Assembly (NCBI GenBank): GCA_036852015.1
Contig: JAANDG010000394.1
Location: 1-64,000 of the forward strand
Direction: 5' to 3'
Length of the DNA stretch: 64,000 nucleotides
From: Pelodera strongyloides
Lineage: Eukaryota > Nematoda > Chromadorea > Rhabditida > Rhabditidae
Below the pieces are notes generated by a model. That model was not told the origin of the DNA. It worked only from the letters and a program-made list of their open reading frames with translations, and ran no database searches. Positions 1 to 13,300 of the stretch are shown here, piece by piece. The number at the start of each line of letters is the position of its first letter. Positions within the stretch are counted from its first letter, which is position 1. Made by a program: the position numbers and the translations under genes.

Positions 1-20
1 AAAAAGAAAGAATCACACAC

Positions 21-3000
21 CTGTAAAACAGTTCAATGTGTGAAAGACGGCCTTATGAATGTGCATCTGTTTGATCCAATTCGGAAGCTCGATAGCCGTT
101 TCGCTCAGAAACTGAATTGTTTTTCATTAAAGGGATGGGCTCACTACAAAATCACCTTGTTTTTATGCTTTAGTTTGATTGTACAAATGTAAAATTAAAC
201 AAAGAGCATAAAAAAGTGTCTTGAATTACTCCCTAGGGAAGATATTAGGTAAAAAGGGTGAGTATTGATCGATCTCCCGATAACATGAGTAAACAAGATA
301 AACTAGGGAAGCTAAGAGATATGGCTGAAACACACTGTTTTTCATTGTTTTAAGTAAAATAAACGATGAAAACTACAGTTTATTTTGCTCAACACAGTGT
401 GTTTCAGCCATATCTCTTAGCTTCCCTAGTTTATCTTGTTTACTCACGTTATCGGAAGATAAATCAATACTCACCCTTTTTACCTAATATCTTCCCTAGG
501 GAGTAATTCAAGAAACTTTTTTTATGCTCTTTGTTTAAGTTTACCTTTGTACAATCAAACTAAAGCATAAAAACAAGGTGATTTTGTAGTGAGCCCATCC
601 CTTTAAGCTAAATGCAGGGAAAGGCAAGACATTTTTCTTTTTTTCTTTAAAAATCAATACCCAAAAAAAAATTGATTCAAACAAAAATTAAAGTGAGCAA
701 ATAAATTCGCCACGAACACAAATAAATATAAAAAATACAGTAATACAGTACCTGATGTCTATGTTGTTGCGTACTGTCGATGACGACTAATAGGTCCTGT
801 ATCCGGGTTAGTGTGTCCACAATGGCCTTTTGCCGTTCTTTCGACGACTTGGGACACGGATACTCACGAGCGTTGAAACTAGAAGAATATGTTTCATCAT
901 TGCACTCCCTAACCTTGTCGTATGCTTGAGCACTTTCAACTTTAAATTTATTGGTAAATTTCTTGGGTTTCAAGCCGAACGGACATCGATCTACCATTAC
1001 CATTTCTTATGATTGAGCAAATACTTTATTCCTGTAAATTTGTCGAAACAATTATCACGTTTGTTTTAGTTCTTATAATGCTCTTATTCGTCTGTTTTAT
1101 TTGTATTATTATTTACTCTTTCGTAATGGTCTTATATTGACAAAACTTGCGCGGTACAACAAATGTTGTGTTATGTTATGTACTATTATAGGTTATAGGT
1201 GAAACATCGTAAATAGAAATAAACTCGCGCACCCTTCGCACACTTTGTTCACGATCACTTTGAGACTTTCGCCCTTGAAAAACACGATGAATACCGTTTT
1301 GCGGATTGGGGCCAGCTGAAAATAAGTTTACCATCAAAGTTAGATAATATAATTATTAGTCTTTCTTCACTAATAAAATAATTCCCTTGTTTGTGGATAT
1401 CTCTTTGAAGTGGTATGGGACGTGGTTTTGAAGTTTGCCCGATGCTGAACTGCATGTACAATATTGTATGCAAATATGCGCCGGTTGCTGACCAAAACCA
1501 CATGTCATGTCACTTTAACATCAAGATGACGCCTACTTACAGTATCTGGGTCCTCAAATACATGGTCGATCTCTGCCATTCTGACGAACGCTGTCCGTCT
1601 GCACGCTCTCCACAACACTCGCTCGAATGCTAGCTTTTTGTCGCAGGGAATCACACCAGCAATGAACCCAAAAGTAAGATATTTATTTTTATAATTATTA
1701 TAATCTTATCATCCATCTATTGTAAAGGCTCAAGGATTGGTCTCGGATTTTCACTGAATATTATGAAAAAAAACCCTTAAAAAGGAGCTTTCAAACGTAA
1801 TGATAAAAAAAGAGGTTTGTAGACAGTTTTGCTGAAAAAACTAGTGGTAACCGATTTTCTATGCACTGATTGTGAGGCAGCCGTAGAGGCGACACTTTTG
1901 CCGTACATCTCTAATTCCTACTGTACAAAACACACATGCCCAATAATATAAACTACCATGCATGTTCCTTTTCATTTGGTCCTTGCGGAAGAGGAGTTAG
2001 CGGAATCTAAAATATAAATAAAAAAAAATAACCAAATATTTATTCAGAGCCAAAAAAACGGACTATTTTGGAGTGGTCCATCGTCCATCCCTTTAAAGGG
2101 TCAGGCCCATTTCAAATTACCCCTATTTTTGATGATTCCATCTGATTCTTCATGTCATATATAGTAGGATACGATATTTTTCTAATTTTCAAGCGCAAAA
2201 TTCACGCAGTATTCAGCAATTTACCATTGCCAGTCATACCCAACTATTTATCGCAGTTGACACGCCCCTTCGCGCTAATTGGGCAATATGCTCTATTGGG
2301 CGTGGCAATTGCGATATTGGCCAATCAGCGCGAAGGGGCGTGCCAACTGCGATAAATAGTTGGGTATGACTGGCAATGGTAAATTGCTGAATAGTGTGCG
2401 AATTTTACGCTTGAAAATTAGAAAAATATTGCATCCTACTATATTTGACATGGAGCACCAGGTGGAATCATCAAAAATAGGGGTCATTTGAAATGGGCCT
2501 GACCCTTTAAAAATGATTTTCGAGTCACCCTATCCCTTTATATTATGTGAATCTCTTTTATCCCTTATATTCTTTGAAAATAATCTTTCCCACTTGGTCA
2601 ATGGTTGAGTCCTTTCTAAAAGAATCCAAAGTTTTGATAGAATCATTCAAAGGATTTTTCTCTGCTTCTCCAATTTCGTACATTGCCTCGTCTTCCAAGT
2701 GCTGAACAAGTCTTAATTACCGTACACTTAGGTTAGGGCGCGTTTAGGATGGGCAGAAATCCGGAAACCACGCCCACTTTTTAGAGTGACAAAATGAGAG
2801 AAGGAGGCATGGAAATTTGTCCATCCTAAACGTTCCCTTATTCGTCGCACAACTTTGGTATTAGTGCAACTCTGGTAGCATATACAATATACCGTATTCC
2901 GTGTTGGTGAAAGAAAAGTAGAAAGGTGCATACCATTTCAAACAATTAACATTTAAACAGTTATCATAGGCTAATTGTCAGATTAACTACAAGCTTTAGT

Positions 3001-4770
3001 AAAAAGCAGGAAGCTCAGTAAAAACAAAAATTATACAAAAAATTAGTAAAAAAAAATATGAAAAGGTAAATAGTAAAATAATCTGACCACTTGAAAGAAG
3101 TTCTCCACTTTCCTCAACACGTATTGATATTCTTTCATTTCGTTCAAATTCTTCTTCAACTTTCGGTCGTTTTCATTCAAATCACGGATCGATTTTTCTA
3201 ATTCCATCAGTTTTGCCTGAAAAAAATCAATAATCACATTGTTTATCGATGACCTATTGTTCCGAAGTTACTGTTACTAGGCAGAAAATATAATATAAAA
3301 ACTAATTTTAGTGGTAAATAATGACCACCTCCATTTGATGCATCTGTGTACTTGTCGGTGTCTCAATATTAGTACTATCGATCGGTGTTAGCTCCACCGG
3401 GGGAACACAACTTGTGATCTGTCGCTCGAGAAAGCCTAAACTATTTTTTTTAATAACTACAAACTTTGAAATAATCTATACTATTCAACTGCGTAGATTT
3501 TTTCAGGGAAAAATTGATACCGACGCACGAAACATGTGATCATCGTATATGGGAATACAGTAAACCAGAGGCCGTATTCACCAACACACAGGGAGCCCTC
3601 CCTAGGGTCACGAGCTCTCTGAATCTCTTCTGCGCCCGCGCTCTCTACGCGCTCTTTAGCTCCCTGGGGAGGCCGGGGGAGGCTCCCTGCGTGTTGGTGA
3701 ATACGGCCTCTGGAGGTTGATTATTTGCTACAAAGTACACGATGCTGCATGCAACTACTGAAAATAGCTAAACATCAAAGCTGTCACAAGCTCAAGTAAA
3801 GCACTAAGCTCAAGCGCTATGTGCAAAAAAAGCGCTTTAAAATGTTGACTACAGCATGAAAATGTTCGCTCACGAAGGCTTCGCTCTAATTCGTCGCATC
3901 TTCTGATTTCCCTCACGTATCCACGTTGAAAGAGACTCAGGTGAGCATTCAACTGAAAAATAGTAATGCCTATATATTTAAAGTCTATGGAAAGCAATAA
4001 TAAGTACAACGCTTTTCTGTAGGCTTGAATAAAGGTGCACGCTCTGAACGCGTAAACGATTTATTCAAGGGAGTTCAAATTCAAGGTTTGCTTATGAAAT
4101 GTTCAGCAGATGTCCTGAGCAGATCTATTATTATTTATTATCACCAACTATACAAACATTTTCTGTGAAAATCAATTAAGTGGCTTGTCCTGTCTTACTG
4201 CCAAAATGTGAAATAAAATCCTCCTTCAAAGTTTAAAGCGAAATGCTAGCCCCTTTGGAAAATTTGCATATGATAAGCAAATCCTATGTATCCTATGCTA
4301 ATTTTGTACGATCGTCCACGTCAATCGTACAAGATTAGCATAGGATACATAGGATTTGCTTATCATATGCAAATTTTCCAAAGAGGCTAGCATTTCGCTT
4401 TAAAGAAGGAACTTACATCATTAAATTGAACATTACTATTCTTGCCCACTTCTGCCACACAATTGTATGAGGACTCGCGTGCAATGATCATTTGGCAAAG
4501 CTTCATCGCCTAAATACAAAATGGATTAGTCTTACAATTGGACAATGTGTTTCTGCCTAAGCCTAAGTTTGGTGTGACTTCCGAGCTGAGTGTTAGTGTT
4601 CTCATGCTCATACTCATACTTTTTACAACATACCAATCAGATACCAGAGACAATATCGGTCTTGTGGGTCTGGCAAGATGAAATACCATGTAGTTATAAT
4701 AAAATCCTTACAAAATGTAGCGTATCATAAATAGTAATAAACTTGCCTCGCTTCTGTAGAGCGAGCCCAT
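21..4770 (-). CDS. V-type proton ATPase subunit a, 5' part (runs off left edge)
   Basis: Membrane subunit a of the V-ATPase Vo sector, which couples the rotary motor to proton transport in acidifying organelles. Exons on the minus strand: 4770-4747, 4509-4417, 3952-3874, 3435-3329, 3216-3091, 2701-2594, about 1704/1672-1541, 1315-1233, 878-752, 111-21. This encodes roughly the first 320 of about 850 residues, all from the cytosolic N-terminal domain. Family landmarks seen: MGSLYRSEAM at the start, FQRGYVREIRRCDELERSL, LEKSIRDLNENDRKLKKN, FGFIAGVI, FERVLWRACRR, KTVFIVFFKGESL, REYPCPKSSKERQ, TRIQDLLVV and KAVFHTLNCF; the last aligns with the family's KAIYHTLN block. Phases agree across every junction except entry into the exon ending at 1541, whose acceptor I could not settle. 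Intron 1 has a GC donor. The membrane half lies outside the window. Relatives in C. elegans are unc-32 and vha-5/6/7; the paralogue is not determined. Confidence 0.9.
127..606. mobile_element. TTAA palindromic element, family A (480 bp)
   Basis: A near-perfect palindrome with arms of about 230 bp, from TTAAAGGGATGGGCTCAC to its complement, TTAA at both ends and a short A/T spacer near 350-380. It lies in the last visible V-ATPase a intron; its inner edge is about 15 nt from the acceptor of the exon starting at 111. Confidence 0.85.
2093..2510. mobile_element. TTAA palindromic element, family B, copy 1 (418 bp)
   Basis: Inverted arms starting TTAAAGGGTCAGGCCCATTT, with the complement at the far end and TTAA at both ends. 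It lies in an intron of the V-ATPase a gene. The open frames across it are by-products of the palindrome. Confidence 0.85.
2736..2838. mobile_element. Short inverted-repeat element related to the nested GGCGC family
   Basis: Termini GGGCGCGTTTAGGATGGG and ccatcctaaacgttccct; 103 bp in a V-ATPase a intron. Its ends resemble those at 36852 and 39541. Confidence 0.6.
3565..3713. mobile_element. Foldback element (149 bp)
   Basis: Arms ccagaggccgtattcaccaa and ttggtgaatacggcctctgg, extending through acacgcagggagcc-type sequence; GC-rich centre. In a V-ATPase a intron. Confidence 0.75.
4233..4403. mobile_element. TTAA palindromic element, family C, copy 1 (171 bp)
   Basis: Arms TTAAAGCGAAATGCTAGCCC and complement, with a small asymmetric centre (acgatcgtccacg). 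In V-ATPase a intron 2, beginning about 13 nt inside the donor of the exon ending at 4417. Confidence 0.85.
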
Positions 4771-4865
4771 CTTGACGGAATATCGTGCGCTATTATCCTC
4801 CTATGTTAGTAGAAATTGTGAAGAACTAGAGAAATAAAATTCGAACTATAATTGCTCTGTTGCGT

Positions 4866-5046
4866 TTAAAGCGAAATACCGGCCGGTTTTTGAAACACAT
4901 CGTGTAAACATGCATTCTTATGCAGCTCATGCAAATGAAAATAAATTAGAAGAAAAAGTCGAGCTAAATTCGAGAAACTTAGCATAAATACGCAAGAATT
5001 CAGTTGTCCCGATGCGTTTCAAAAACCGGCCGGCATTTCGCTTTAA
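4866..5046. mobile_element. TTAA palindromic element, family D, copy 1 (181 bp)
   Basis: Arms TTAAAGCGAAATACCGGCCG and complement, TTAA at both ends. It lies about 95 bp upstream of the V-ATPase a start codon, so within its likely promoter or leader region. Confidence 0.85.
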
Positions 5047-8000
5047 CAAAATTTATAATCTATAGATATTGAAAAGGGTTCAAGAGCAAAAAAAATAGGG
5101 AGTATTCACAACTCATAAAGTGAAAAGTAGACACGGAAATCTAGTACATGGGTATATGTTGCGTGCAGTTGATAAGAAACATAAAAATAGAAAGGACGGT
5201 AGACAGAGTGGATGATAGATTGAAATAATAAACTAAGTGTGATAGTCCGGCACTATTTGGTCTCTCAACTGGAGAGAAACCGAAAAAAGGCAAAAAGTTA
5301 TATATCAAACGTAGGCAAAGAATTTACGACAATTGTAATTTTTTATCGATTTATGATGTATGCATAAATATCATAAATATAAGTGAATGAAAGGAATCTT
5401 CAGTGCTTATAGATAGGTATAGATGTCTTCTGTAGAAAAAGTAAAAGTATTCCTATTTTATATAGATAACTGTGAAACTCTGTTCTGTTTTTTTTTCGGC
5501 ATAGCATAAACTAAGAGGAAAATAAGGAACAAAAAGAGATGGTAGACCACAAATATTGTAAAAGATCAAAATAAACGAGATGGTCGATAAATAGATATAG
5601 CTAAATTCTGACTTACTCCCATTAGAACGACGAAAAGGGAATAAATTTAGAAACATGGTACCAAATGAATCTAGCAAGCATGAAACAATTACAATTATCC
5701 GATAATTAGGCGAAATTTAAACTTATCATACTGTAATATACAAAATAACAAAAATAAAATAATGTATCAAGATTATTTGATATGATGACTCGCCGTGTTG
5801 GGTGTATCTCTACCGGGCCGGTATGGATGACATAAAAGGTTAGCGGAAACGTTCCAAGCGATGGTAATCTATCATCCAAAAGATACGCAATTAGTGATAG
5901 GAATTGATTAGGACATAGGGTGAGAGAATTAGAGAAAAAGAGGAGGGAGAGATGGGACAAGCCATTTGAGCGAGGCAGAGAATATAGACATATAGACAGT
6001 AGTATACGAGATAATTATTCATATCAGGGAAGAAAGGCAATTGAAATTGCTCAAGGGGGAATATACAGTACGGATGTAGTGCGACGGGTATATATAGGAT
6101 AGAAGTAAACTAATATACGAATAAGGAACACATTTTTGTCACGAAAAAAACAACAGTGAAATATGCGTGCGTTCGCCTACATATCATTTTCGGGCCACTT
6201 TCCCCCACGAACCACCCGAGTTTCTCGACAGATGAGTTCCACATAATAGGACATTTGGTGACCATTTTGCAACTACTTAGGGCCTACTTGACCTGTTTTC
6301 CAGGAAAAATTGTGATCAGAAAGAGCCAACTGATTGACAAATGATGGACCACGAAATCTTACATTGGAGCAGTGGCCCAATTTTGCGGCGATAAAATACG
6401 GTCTTTAAAAAAAGTTACCCTGGAACGGTTTCGGCATGCTTCAGCTTGAGAAACATAGAAAACGGAATGTACCCCGATACCGTAGAAAATCCGAAATGGT
6501 TACCATCGAGAAAACCATTTGGTGACCGATTAGTTGACGCTTTGTCACCACATTGCGCGATATGATCTCCAAATGACTAAATGGTTTAGGCCACAGAAAA
6601 AACCGCGAACTGTCATCAAGCATTTCTCCATTTCCTATATTATTGCTCAAGTTAAAATTCTATATTTTCAAGTTTCAACGTCCTTAAACAGATCCCACCA
6701 AATGTGTCACCTTTCGTAGTATTTAACCTTGCGCCGAAACGTACTTTTTATGCGAAGCTCATTTTGCAACCCAGGATAACTTTGTGCTATGTAGGAATTA
6801 CTCTTTATCTTTATCTTAACCTTTATCTATGTAGGAATTTAGAGCAATTTTTTATTTTATTTAAGTATACGGTACTGAAAGCGTAGTTTGCACATCTGCT
6901 TTTCCATGTATTATTGTAATCTGGCTCTTCCGGTTCATATAGGGGCACAGAAAATTAGCATATAATACATTGAAATGTCGTTTTCACCGTTCTCGACAAT
7001 CGTGGGAATCCCGCAGTAATAAAAAAAAAAACGGGGGTACCCTTTGGAGATGATTCTCGGTTTTCCAATTTGGTCCAAACCATTTCGCGACCCCTATACG
7101 ATACCTTTGTGTCCTATTTTCCTAGAAACCTGTCGGAGAATGATCACAAAATGGTCTCAGACTCTCAGTGACTTTTTCGTTATATCCAGTTTACTAATTG
7201 TACATCGATCCTGCGGAAAGTGCTATAAATATTTTTTTGTGTCCTCATCACAACGTTCAAAAATGCTCAACACACAATGACAATGAATGAAATGAAATTC
7301 AAGGTTTGACCTGCGCTTTTTATGAGGACAAAATTAAAGATTTTTAATGTGTCCTGCTGATCGACTCGACCAGCGAAGGGAAATCTTAGATGATATAGAC
7401 AGGATGTGCTGACTTTGGTTAATATTTATACATTTGGCTCAGAACTAGAGCTAAAAGCTGCTACAGCCCCAGTTTTCCTTTGTTTTGACAGATAATCGAG
7501 TGGTCAAATTCCACATCCACTTCGTATTTTCCACTAGGAACGGCCCTCCACAGCTGTGTGCCTCTTAGTAGATCTTGTACGGCCGCCGGACGAATTTCAT
7601 TTGACTATTACAACAGAAAGTCGTTTAACCTCACCTCGCAGAGGAGGAGCCCAAGGCCTTAAACTTTAAACCCAACACCAATGATGATACTACGACGTTA
7701 GTACTACGGACGTTGCGTGGTCCTAGTCACGCAATTTTGAAATTGTTTTATTTTCAAATTGGTGTCTTCATCGTGTAATTTCTTCCAGTAAAACAACCCA
7801 CGCACCGCTCTCTATAATCTAGCGTAACTCATTCAATGCAACTCTTTGTATATATACATCGAAATGAAGATACTCTGAGGATAAGAAGTTACAAAGCAAC
7901 TATTGACTATCACAATTAACGATTTAGTTGAAACATTTGTTTGTTTGTTTTGTGTTTGTACATTTTTTTTTATAAAAATTTAGCATATTATGATTAGCCA

Positions 8001-10354
8001 TGATTTCATGTATATTCCTCATAACATATGTCCCATAAACATACTCAAAAATGCCCGTCAGAGAAACAGAAAATTACACTTACAACGGAGATTATTAAGC
8101 TTCTCGACAAGGGTACACATGGCGCAATATATATGCAAACAATAGACTGGTTCTCTTACATTTATTATCTTTCTTCACTTGTTTCAAGCTAATTTTCAAT
8201 TTTTTTAAAGATATATGATAATAATTATTCCTCCTGTTAGACGTGTATCAATGCTGAAATAGGTTTATTTTGTTACAACGTGCATTTAATACACGCGGTA
8301 TATATGACCTTAATTCCAACTAAAAATACATATAACAAAAAGGTACATGACACAATCGTGAATTATGTTGCGTAAACTCAACATCCAGTTAATTATTAGC
8401 TTGAAAATATTGCAGTTTTCAATGCAAGACCGTCATCTACTATTTCGTTGCATTATAGACCTTTTTGAATTGAAACATATAACGCTATCGATTCATATTC
8501 TTCGCAATTTTGACAGTATGTTCTTGACACATGCATTTCCTTATGAAATCAGCATAAAAATGTAGCCTTCTGACATGACCCCATCCCTCTAAACTTTATA
8601 CTTTGCACCCAATGAACCCCCGAAGTTTCCAAACTTCGAGACAAACGAACTAGTTGGATTGGATGAAACATCTGTGTGTGTTTTAGTAGAAAGGCTTTCC
8701 ACGATCCAGAAATCTTCGCCGATTATCTTAAAAGTGAAAAACCTTTGGCGTACGGGGGAGTAGGTGCTCTGCAGGCCTACGTGAACCGAGTTTGCATAGA
8801 CATCAGTGGGATCACGGTTCAACACTGAGGAAAGAAGAGAGATCAGAGAAGTCAAGAACAAATAGAATGAGTGAAGTGGAGATAAGAGAGGGTTAGGGAG
8901 AGAGACCTTCAGAGGGAGGCCAAGAGAGACTGCAAGACTGCTAACATTGCGGGAGAGAATTAGGGAAAGAGAGAAGGCAGGGAAGATAGAGAGAAAAGAG
9001 GACTCATGTGGGTCTCAGAGAACAAACGGTCCAAAAGCCCTAGGAAATCATATCTCATCCCTTCTATACAGTACATTCTGGTATTCTATTGTCCGACAGT
9101 ATGACGCGAAGGTAAGATCTGATTACAATATTATATCTTTAATTTTATTTCCATAAGCTGATTTCCGGTATGTCCATGTAGTTCTTCCAATCATTATCGG
9201 TTCCTACTCCATGTATTCATTCATTTTCACTATGCCAAAGTTGTGCTTGACCACAGAAAAATGATTTCAAAGGGCTAAATTTGGAAATTCAACAATTCTT
9301 GCGAATTTACGTATTTTTATTTGTTACCTCTTTCCCTGTGATATAATAGTTACAACAAACTTTTAACACAAAGAAACGCCCCTGGCCGAATGATAGAACA
9401 GTTGGTGCTTTCCACCACAGTGGATAGACAACAATATTTTGGTCGGTGAAAGAAATATATTTCATCTACTTGCCTACGTCTGCTCACACTTTTTGTCACC
9501 CACTTTATTGCCTTATATTTCTATGTATCGGTAGGCAGTTGCGTATCTCAGTTCATGATTTTGCGCCTCAGACAATTTTGACCATCTAAAAGTCGTAAGT
9601 CGATACCGTAAACCCTGAGTGATGGACCAGTGTCACTGTGTAAATCACATCGTTTCCATTCGAGTTATCCTTGTAAATAGGATGCTTAGAACCTTCACAA
9701 GATATTTATGTAGCTTATATTATAAAAATAATCATACTGCTTAGTACCATTACTAATAACTTCCCGTCATAATTTTCTAAACGCCAAACAATACCCTGTG
9801 ATGTAAATTATTGGTAATATTGAATTAGTTCAGCCTACTGTAATTGGCACATACTATAAATAACCATAAAACTTTGCCTGGTGCCAGCTGATTTCTATCT
9901 CACTCGACCTTTTCTTAGTTTCTCCTATTTTACATGCTATTTTCGCTCTCTACCATCTCTGCTCTCTAGAGGGAAGGGGGCGTCTGGGTGGGTGTAAAGC
10001 TGTGTCGGAGAGGGCCATATCCCTTACTCCTATAAGAAGATAGCAAATCGATCAGATTACGAAATCATCCACAGGGTTTCAATTACCAATCTCACATATG
10101 TTATGTAATCGGTTTCACAATGGAAATAATATGAGTCACTGATCATGAAAACTACGGAGAGGAACATCCCAGATAAATAAACGTTCATTGCTATGTCGAG
10201 CAGTTCCCTCTGATATAGATTCATTTTTGTACATATATTCCAACACTATTTTCGATTCAGAGAAACGAACATGAAAAGGATTGTTTTGCGTTTTGAAAAA
10301 TAGTACGTGTAGTCGTTCGGTTCGGTTCAGAAGCCAACAAACAAAGTTGACATT
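5047..10354. other. Intergenic region between V-ATPase a and LIM genes
   Basis: About 5.3 kb between two divergently transcribed genes, so it should hold both promoters. I see only short open frames, degraded gtcaccaaatgg-type repeats (6240-6720, 7030-7190) and purine-rich stretches (5915-5995, 8840-9010). No gene could be supported. Confidence 0.5.
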
Positions 10355-10363
10355 AGTTTCAGA
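10355..10363 (+). other. Probable trans-splice acceptor of the LIM gene
   Basis: A pyrimidine-led acceptor (gtttcag) ends one base before the start codon at 10364. No upstream exon is needed for the protein, so this is either a spliced-leader site or the end of a 5' UTR intron. Confidence 0.5.
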
Positions 10364-13300
10364 ATGTCAGACAGCGAGGATCCGTATGCAGTGTCTGATT
10401 CCGATGAGGACGTGCCAAAGGGACCTCCACCAAAGATCCAAATTGAAGGAAGAACGGGAGATCTCACACAATTGGTAGGTCACTTGGTGGTGTAGTGGTT
10501 AGCTGCTCTGGCCCCAGGCAAAGGCCACGGGTTCGATTCCTATCCTAGGCGAACACATACTACCGAAAGATATAGCAATAGGGTAATTGCGAAAGAAAAG
10601 AATCGGCCTACCATGCCGTTTGGTCACGCTTCTTCACAAGTCCTAGTTCTGTAACTGGGGCCTTCAATGCTAATGATGGTGTTTCGATAATTATGAATTA
10701 CTTAGCGACTCGGCGATTTCCTTTCATGTATTTTTTTTATTTTCCGAATTCAGAAAACAGCATTGACTCAAACAAAAGAATCGACAAAAGACGAGGAAAG
10801 ACTACAGGAAATTCAAGCTTTAAAAGAGAAGAATGAAGCCAAGAATATCAAACAGGTTTGCAATTACTTATTTTGGAACATTTATTCTAGACTTTGAACC
10901 GATTAACAGAGCAATCACATATTGATGTGGAAACGTTAAAGCGAAATGCTATCCCCTTTGGAAAATTTGCATATGATAAGCAAATCCTATGTATCCTATG
11001 CTAATTTTATACGATCGTCCACGGCAATCGTACAAAATTAGCAAAGGATACATAGGATTTGGTTGTCATATGTAAATTTTCCAAAGAGGCTCGCATTTCG
11101 CTTTAACTGTGTTTTTGCCGACCTCAAATGTATTTCTACACAGTATTTGAGGAAGAAAGCTCTGGCAGTTGCTTATTTTTCACAGAATGATAATGTTTCA
11201 GGGTTTCGAATCCGGTCAAATCACGACAAAATCCGCAGAAGATCTCGAACTGGAAAAGAAGGCGAAACAGCTTCAGGAACAGGAATTTATTGCGGGAGTC
11301 AAGGTGGGGGAATACTTTTGTGGAAAGTTGATCACCTTGTCCTAGCCTAGCCATCGTGGATCCGATACTACTGTAGACTATTACATACGAACATTTTGCG
11401 TGACAGCTTATCGTCTCTAATGCGTGACCGCGTCCGCGGAAAAGAGATGGCTTTTTATAGGAAAGACGGAGACGCAGAAAAGATGTTTCTATGTGTCTCG
11501 ATTTTTTCAATGCAAATTTGCAATATTATCCCGCGGTAGCGGCTACGCATTTCCGCGCTGCGCGCCTGAGGACCAGAGTAGGGCGATAAGTCTGTGAATA
11601 TTGGGTGTTATGGGATGAGGTTGTCACTGAAATTCAGCTCTTTTACTTGATTTCCCCAATTTTCAGGAAAACTATTCCAAATTCAAAGACCGTTTCGAGC
11701 ACATGGACAGTACCTTGGAGGAGAACCTGGAAGAGAAGCTGAAGTCGATGGAGAGGGAAAAGATGGGAATGGGCAAGGAGACACTGCTCAGTGCCAAGGA
11801 GAGGTGAGACGGCGAGAGGGACGAGCCTCATTTACACATGTGTTTAAGTTACTACAAAGCTACTGTATTTGAAAATATCTTTTGTTCACTTTTTAACAGT
11901 TAAAGGGTCAGGCCCATTTCAAATTACCCCTATTTTTGATGATTCCATCTAGTTATCGATGTCAAATATAGTAGGATGCAATATTTTTCTTATTTTCAAG
12001 CACAAAATTCACACACTATTCGGCAATTTACGTTTGGCAGTCACACCCAACTATTTATCGCAGTTGGCACGCCCTTTCGCGCTCATTGGCCAATATAGCA
12101 ATTGCCACGCCCAATAGAGCATATTGCCCAGTTAGCGCGAAGGGGCGTGACAACTTCGATAAATAGTTGGGTATGACTGGCAATGGTAAATTTCCGAATA
12201 CTTCGTGAATTTTGCGCTTGAAAATTAGGAAAATATCATATCCTACTATATTTGACATGAAGAATCAGATGGAATCATCAAAAATAGGGGTCATTTGAAA
12301 TGGGCCTGACCCTTTAATTTCCATCCTTTCCCACTAAATGTTTTATGTTTCTAGATTCGAAAAGGGTCTTCCTGAAGACCAAAACATTGAGAAAGAAAAA
12401 GTTGACATTCAATTGAGTGAAGCGGAGAAGAAGAGGAGAATGGCAGCATTCCAAAAGGTAATTAATACTTTTATTTTCTTTTATAGATTTTAATAAAATT
12501 CATTCGAAACTATAGTGGTTTAGGGGTTTAGCTATTGCGGAACTTTTAAGGCCTAACTTTGTTGGTCGTAGGTAGGCCGTGTGTACTGTTCTCTCGGCTA
12601 TAAAATATTTTAACTTGTTGGTAATTTATTACATAGAGACAATGCTTATAAAGAAGACAGTGAGCTAAACTTAACATTTCAAATACAAGTAGTGTATCGT
12701 TTTAAGGTTTTATATCTCCTTTTTCTAGGATATGACTGCAGAAGATGCCCCCAAGGACTGTGCTGTCTGTTCCAAGATCGTCTACCCTGTCGAAAGGGTA
12801 TTCTGTAATGGACAACTTTACCATAAGGAATGCTTCAGTTGTGTCAAGTGCAAGAAGAAGCTCACGTATGCTAATTTTTGGCTTGCTCTTTCATAATTAA
12901 CAAAAAAAATGTTATATGGTGAGTGAAACTTAGTGAAACTTCTATTTCCGTGCAAATTATGCGCTCCTGGAACACAACAAATTTGCTTATAATACCTGGG
13001 AAAGCAGTTATCCATTACATGTTTCACTAACCACGTGACATGCCGCTTTAAACTTGCAGAAACTTGAAACTCTTTAAACATCACTTATCCAATAACTGAA
13101 ATTTGAAATCAGTGTTCGCGATCAGTTTATCCCCGTTTCCCATTTTAACTGGTGCATAGTCATATTTGCATAATCACATAGATTCATAATATTCCCTGTC
13201 CGCGCGGACTACTGGGGGCGGGGGAGATCTATCTGTAATAGATCTTTCATGTTGATAACAACCCACCGACAATATTGTCGCTGCACCTTATTACTACTAT

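Noticed and set aside
2152..2487. Pairs of similar open frames on both strands (also at 12055-12258)
   Set aside because: They lie within the family B palindrome and reflect its inverted symmetry rather than coding.
8589..8861. 90-codon open frame on the minus strand with a hydrophobic start
   Set aside because: No family resemblance, no splice partners and no neighbouring signals; chance is likely in this intergenic region.
10481..10551. A functional tRNA gene
   Set aside because: A- and B-box-like sequences are present but the acceptor and D-arm pairing is poor, so it is listed as a tRNA-like repeat instead.
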